From: an uncultured Pseudomonadota bacterium | GTDB lineage: Bacteria > Pseudomonadota > Gammaproteobacteria > Burkholderiales > SG8-39 | Direction: 5' to 3' | NCBI GenBank assembly: GCA_903909415.1 | Contig: CAIVVS010000047.1 | Location: 1-17,271 of the forward strand | Length of the DNA: 17,271 nt | Part shown: one piece after another, positions 14,283 through 17,271 of the stretch | Numbering within the stretch: the first letter of the stretch is position 1 | Layout of the letters: every line of letters begins with the position of its first letter | Position numbers and translations under genes: made by a program | The notes under the pieces: generated by a model | What the model saw: only the letters and a program-made list of their open reading frames with translations | What the model was told of the DNA's origin: nothing | Database searches by the model: none

Positions 14283-15050
14283 TCATTCGGGCGGCGCGCT
14301 CGCCACCCAGTTGGTCACGCTCCAGCCGCCGTCCACCGCCAGCACATGGCCGTTGACGAAGGCGGCCTTGTCCGAAAGCAGGAACTGCACCGCGTCGGCA
14401 ATGTCCTGCGGCCGGCCGATGCGCGGGAAGGGCGTGGTCTGCACCATCAGCGCATGCACCCGGGTGCCGGGGCCGATGCGGTCGTGCACCAGCGGCGTGT
14501 CGATCAGCCCCGGGGCGACCGCGTTCACGCGTATGCCCTTGGGGCCGTAGTCGGCCGCCATCTGGTGGGTGAGCCCGATCAGCGCCGCCTTGGACACCGA
14601 GTAGGACGCCATGCCCGGGTAGCCGAGGATGCCGAAGATGGACGCGATGTGGACGATGGTGCCGCCGGGCGCGGGCAGGTGGCCCAGCGCCTCGCGCGAA
14701 AAGCGCACCGCGGCGCGCAGGTTGATGTCCATGTAGCGGTCGAAGTCCGCGTCGCTGGTCGCGTCCAGCGCGGCGGAGCGGCCGATGCCGGCGTTGTTCA
14801 CCAGCGCGTCGATGCGGCCGAAGGCGGCCAGCGTTGCCGCGATCGCTTCCTGCGGCGCGGCATCGGTGGTGATGTCGGCGACGTGCGTGGCGATGCGGCC
14901 GGGGCCGGCGTGCAGGTGCGCAGTCTCGGCGAGGCCAGCCGCGTCGCGGTCGAGCGCCAGCACGGCGTCGCCCTGGCCGGCCAGTGTCAGCGTGATGGCG
15001 CGGCCGAGGCCCGAGCCCGCCCCGGTGACGAGTACGGCGCGTTCGCTCAT
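14283..15050 (-). CDS. Short-chain dehydrogenase/reductase (SDR, FabG-like)
   Basis: A 255-aa classical SDR. The cofactor motif TGAGSGLG is at 9-16, NNAG at 85-88 and the catalytic residues are S137, Y150 and K154 (YSVSK). The PGLIDTP segment follows and the end is GHVLAVDGGWS. The acidic residue after the second strand (LALDRD) favours NAD(H). It would oxidise a hydroxyl or reduce a ketone on a pathway intermediate. It is first in the minus-strand operon, reading away from the quinone oxidoreductase. The start ATG at 15050 sits just before the conserved RAVLVTGAG. Upstream in-frame sequence does not look like SDR. Confidence 0.92.
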   Translation of the reverse strand: MSERAVLVTGAGSGLGRAITLTLAGQGDAVLALDRDAAGLAETAHLHAGPGRIATHVADITTDAAPQEAIAATLAAFGRIDALVNNAGIGRSAALDATSDADFDRYMDINLRAAVRFSREALGHLPAPGGTIVHIASIFGILGYPGMASYSVSKAALIGLTHQMAADYGPKGIRVNAVAPGLIDTPLVHDRIGPGTRVHALMVQTTPFPRIGRPQDIADAVQFLLSDKAAFVNGHVLAVDGGWSVTNWVASAPPE

Positions 15051-15077
15051 GGCAGGTGTCCCATTGTCATGTGCCCA

Positions 15078-15083
15078 AGTATA
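15078..15083 (-). promoter_or_regulatory. Candidate -10 element for the SDR operon
   Basis: Read on the minus strand this is TATACT, five of six bases of the sigma-70 -10 consensus, 28 nt before the SDR start. A TGGACA (15098-15103) resembles a -35 but is only 14 nt away, shorter than optimal. That spacing often points to an activator-dependent or weak promoter. Confidence 0.45.
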
Positions 15084-15109
15084 GGGGGGTGACGGTGTGT
15101 CCAGCGCGC

Positions 15110-15130
15110 CGCTGCGAATGACCCGCAGTG
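15110..15130. promoter_or_regulatory. Interrupted inverted repeat in the divergent intergenic region
   Basis: CGCTGCG-N7-CGCAGTG (six of seven arm bases pair) lies between the outward-facing promoter elements. A further pair CCAGC (15101-15105) / GCTGG (15130-15134) encloses it. It is a candidate operator for a regulator controlling both the SDR operon and the quinone oxidoreductase. No regulator gene is present in the window. Confidence 0.4.
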
Positions 15131-15132
15131 CT

Positions 15133-15149
15133 GGATAATCGGTGTATCC
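15133..15149 (+). promoter_or_regulatory. Candidate -10 within inverted repeat upstream of quinone oxidoreductase
   Basis: GATAAT (15134-15139) is a good -10 match 41 nt before the start codon. It is embedded in GGATA-N7-TATCC, so a repressor bound there would cover the promoter. No convincing -35 was found. Confidence 0.4.
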
Positions 15150-15180
15150 GCGCGAGCGAACGACATCCTTGGAGACACGC

Positions 15181-16179
15181 ATGGCCGCCCTGCCCGAACG
15201 CATGACCGTGATCGAGATTGCCCAACCCGGCGGCCCGGAGGTGCTGAAGCCGGCCGAGCGTCCCGTGCCCAGGCCGGCAGTGGGCGAGGTGCTGGTCGCC
15301 GTGCAGGCCGCCGGCGTGAACCGGCCCGACGTGGAGCAGCGCAAGGGCGCCTATCCGCCGCCGCCCGGCGCATCCGACATCCCGGGGCTGGAGGTCGCCG
15401 GCACCATCGTCGCGCTGGGCGAGGGCGTGTCCGGCTGGAAGCTGGGTGATGCGGTCACCTCGCTGGTGACCGGTGGCGGCTACGCGCAGTACTGCACCGC
15501 GCCGGCCGTGCAATGCCTGCCCGTGCCCAAGGGCCTGTCCATGGCCGAGGCGGCGGCGCTGCCCGAGACCTTCTTCACCGTGTGGCACAACGTGTTCGAC
15601 CGCGTCGGCCTGAAGCAGGGCGAGACCTTCCTCGTGCACGGCGGCACCAGCGGCATCGGCACCACCGCGATCCAGCTGGCGCACGCCTTCGGCGCGACGG
15701 TGTATGCGACGGCGGGCAGCGCCGAGAAGTGCGCCGCCTGCATCAAGCTGGGCGCGGACGTGGCGATCAACTACAAGACCGAGGACTTCGTCGAAGTGGT
15801 GAAGGCGAAGACCAGCAAGGCCGGCGTGAACGTGATCCTGGACATGGTGGGCGCGAGCTACCTCGCGCGCAACCTCTCGGCGCTGGGCGTCGAGGGCCGC
15901 ATGGCGCTGATCGCGCTGCTGGGCGGGCGCGAGTCCAACATCAACCTGGGCATCCTGCTGATGAAGCGCCTGACGGTCACGGGTTCGGCGCTGCGCCCGC
16001 GCCCGGTGGCGGAGAAGGCCGCGATGGCCAGGAGCCTGCTGGAGAAGGTCTGGCCGCTGATCGAGGCCGGCAAGGTGAAGCCGGTGATCGACTCCATCCT
16101 GCCGCTGGAGGATGCGGCCAAGGCGCACGCCCGGATGGAATCCTCCGAGCACATCGGCAAGATCGTGCTGTCGGTGTAA
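15181..16179 (+). CDS. NAD(P)H:quinone oxidoreductase, PIG3 family (zinc-free MDR)
   Basis: A 332-aa medium-chain reductase with an N-terminal GroES-like domain (GEVLVAVQAAGVNRPDVEQRKG) and a Rossmann domain bearing HGGTSGIGT at 153-161. The NRPD motif, FTVWHNVFDR and the near-C-terminal LEDAAKAHARMESSEHIGKIVL mark the PIG3/quinone oxidoreductase group. No catalytic or structural zinc cysteines are visible. It probably uses NADPH to reduce quinones or the double bond of an activated enone, and it may relieve quinone stress from dihydroxyaromatic intermediates (inference). Start is ATG with GGAG (15171-15174) at 6 nt spacing. An open frame continues 13 codons upstream, but that part covers the promoter region and has no family match. 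Confidence 0.92.
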   Translation: MAALPERMTVIEIAQPGGPEVLKPAERPVPRPAVGEVLVAVQAAGVNRPDVEQRKGAYPPPPGASDIPGLEVAGTIVALGEGVSGWKLGDAVTSLVTGGGYAQYCTAPAVQCLPVPKGLSMAEAAALPETFFTVWHNVFDRVGLKQGETFLVHGGTSGIGTTAIQLAHAFGATVYATAGSAEKCAACIKLGADVAINYKTEDFVEVVKAKTSKAGVNVILDMVGASYLARNLSALGVEGRMALIALLGGRESNINLGILLMKRLTVTGSALRPRPVAEKAAMARSLLEKVWPLIEAGKVKPVIDSILPLEDAAKAHARMESSEHIGKIVLSV

Positions 16180-16182
16180 CGG

Positions 16183-16204
16183 CCGCCGCCGCTCCGGGCG
16201 GCGG
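16183..16204. terminator. GC-rich hairpin between convergent genes
   Basis: CCGCCGCC (16183-16190), loop GCTCCG, then GGCGGCGG (16197-16204) form a perfect 8-bp stem in the 37-nt gap between the quinone oxidoreductase and the Bug receptor stops. No U-tract follows on either strand. Position and stability suggest a shared two-way terminator or transcript-end barrier. Confidence 0.6.
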
Positions 16205-16216
16205 GGCCGCGGGGGG

Positions 16217-17200
16217 TCAGTCGGTCTGCAGGCCGCTGTACTCGATCACCGGCTTCCAGCGCGTGAGCTCCTCCTGCATGAACTTCGCGAGTTCCTCGGG
16301 CGTGGAGCCGACCGGTTCCATGTATTGCGTGGCCATCTTCTGGCGCGTGTCCGGGTCCTTGAGCGCGGCGACCAGTTCCTGGTTCATGCGCGCGATCACG
16401 GCAGCCGGCGTCTTCGCCGGCGCCATGATGGCCATCCACGCCATGGCCTGGATCTCGGGGAAGCCGGACTCGCGCATCGTGGGCAGGTCGGGTATCAGCG
16501 TGCTCTTGGTGCCGCTGGTCACCGCCAGCGCCTTGAGCTTGCCGGCGCGCGCCTGCGGCATCACCGCCACCGGCGGCACGCAGGCGAATTGCACGTCGCC
16601 CTGCAGGATCGCCGTCACCGCCTGCGGCGAGGATGCATAGGGCAGGTGCACGGCATAGGACTTGGAGCGCAGCTTCAGGATCTCGATGGACAGGTGCGAC
16701 ATCGAGCCCACGCCGGTGGAGGAGAAATTGAACTTGCCCGGATTGCGCCGCATCAGCTCGACCCATTCCTTGACGTTGTTCACCTTGAGGTCGTTGGACA
16801 CCGCACACACGTTCGGCTGGCTGCCGGCCAGCGTCACTGGCGCGAGGTCCTTGAACGGGTCGTAGGGCAGCTTCTTGTTGATCACCGTGTTGTAGACCAG
16901 CGGACCGTTGGTGGACACGAGGAAGGTGTAGCCGTCGGGCGCCGCCTTGGCGACATGGTCGGTGCCGATGTTGCCGCCGGCGCCGGCGCGGTTCTCCACC
17001 ACCACCGGCTGGCCCAGGCGCGCCGACACCTTCTCGTTCACCAGCCGCACCAGGACGTCCGGCGAGGAACCCGGCGCGTAGGGCACGACGATGCGTACCG
17101 CGCGGGTGGGCCAGGCCTGCTGGGCCCAGGCTGCGGCCGGAAACGCCGCGGTGATGGCGATGGCTGCCGCGCTGAGCGCGGGAAAGGGGCGTCGGTTCAT
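16217..17200 (-). CDS. Bug-family (TctC-type) periplasmic substrate-binding protein
   Basis: A 327-aa tripartite tricarboxylate transporter receptor. Residues 1-26 are a signal peptide (basic MNRR, hydrophobic alanine-rich core, AWA cleavage site before Gln27). The mature protein shows the family blocks WPTRAVRIVVPYAPGSSPDVL, GQPVVVENRAGAGGNIGTD and APDGYTFL near the N-terminus, then FSSTGVGSMSHLSIE, QGDVQFACVPP and LKALAVTSGTKS. Such proteins bind organic acids in the periplasm. Burkholderiales carry them in large numbers, mostly without adjacent TctA/TctB membrane genes, and none is seen here. It could capture the carboxylate degraded by the neighbouring pathway (inference). ATG start with a strong AGGAG at 6-7 nt. 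A weak -10-like TAACAT (17253-17258, minus strand) lies upstream. Confidence 0.95.
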   Translation of the reverse strand: MNRRPFPALSAAAIAITAAFPAAAWAQQAWPTRAVRIVVPYAPGSSPDVLVRLVNEKVSARLGQPVVVENRAGAGGNIGTDHVAKAAPDGYTFLVSTNGPLVYNTVINKKLPYDPFKDLAPVTLAGSQPNVCAVSNDLKVNNVKEWVELMRRNPGKFNFSSTGVGSMSHLSIEILKLRSKSYAVHLPYASSPQAVTAILQGDVQFACVPPVAVMPQARAGKLKALAVTSGTKSTLIPDLPTMRESGFPEIQAMAWMAIMAPAKTPAAVIARMNQELVAALKDPDTRQKMATQYMEPVGSTPEELAKFMQEELTRWKPVIEYSGLQTD

Positions 17201-17271
17201 GGCTTCTCCTCGTATTCGCTTCCGCCTGCCGTTGCGGCGGACTTCCTGGGGGATGTTAGCGCGTGCACAGC

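Noticed and set aside
16183..16204. The GC hairpin as a mobile REP-like element
   Set aside because: Only one copy was noticed in the window and it sits exactly between convergent stops, so a terminator role is simpler.

Overview
This window is very GC-rich, gene-dense bacterial DNA. Its gene content points to a betaproteobacterium, most likely order Burkholderiales (Alcaligenaceae or Comamonadaceae type). The main pointers are a Bug-family (TctC-type) periplasmic receptor, a fused monooxygenase/OYE protein of the 2-aminobenzoyl-CoA type and an 'amino acid synthesis family' (PF06684) protein. I place it by protein families only and cannot name a genus. I saw no rRNA, tRNA, IS element, CRISPR array or transcriptional regulator.

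Layout. (1) Positions 1-12056 form a co-directional + strand block of tightly packed genes: an acyl/aryl-CoA ligase cut by the window edge; a 765-aa FAD monooxygenase/OYE fusion; a flavin reductase; a soluble reductive-dehalogenase-like Fe-S protein; a NicX-like non-heme iron ring-cleavage dioxygenase; an alpha/beta hydrolase; an acyl-CoA dehydrogenase-fold flavoprotein; a second CoA ligase; a PF06684 protein followed by a 33-codon ORF; and an EamA-type exporter. (2) Positions 12082-15050 are a convergent minus-strand operon of a short-chain dehydrogenase, an octopine dehydrogenase-like protein and a 3-hydroxyacyl-CoA dehydrogenase. (3) A 130-bp divergent promoter region separates this from a PIG3-type quinone oxidoreductase on the + strand. 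(4) A Bug-type solute receptor lies on the minus strand, convergent with the quinone oxidoreductase.

How the genes may work together (inference). The plus-strand block looks like an aerobic CoA-dependent ('hybrid') catabolic pathway. A ligase activates an aromatic or heteroaromatic acid, the fusion protein hydroxylates and reduces the ring on its CoA thioester, and acyl-CoA dehydrogenase, ligase and hydroxyacyl-CoA dehydrogenase activities process the fragments. Three members do not fit the known 2-aminobenzoyl-CoA route. They are a NicX homologue with its metal triad intact, next to a NicD-like hydrolase; an RdhA-like Fe-S protein translationally coupled to a flavin reductase; and an acyl-CoA dehydrogenase-fold protein that appears to lack the catalytic glutamate. 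Together they suggest a pathway variant, possibly for an N-heterocyclic or halogenated acid, that I cannot match to a described one.

The most striking DNA-level observation is that two consecutive genes (second ligase and PF06684 gene) are each followed, about 100 nt later, by a second copy of their own last 14-23 codons. The copies differ mainly at synonymous third positions. This looks like the scar of recombination between diverged gene copies rather than a recent duplication.
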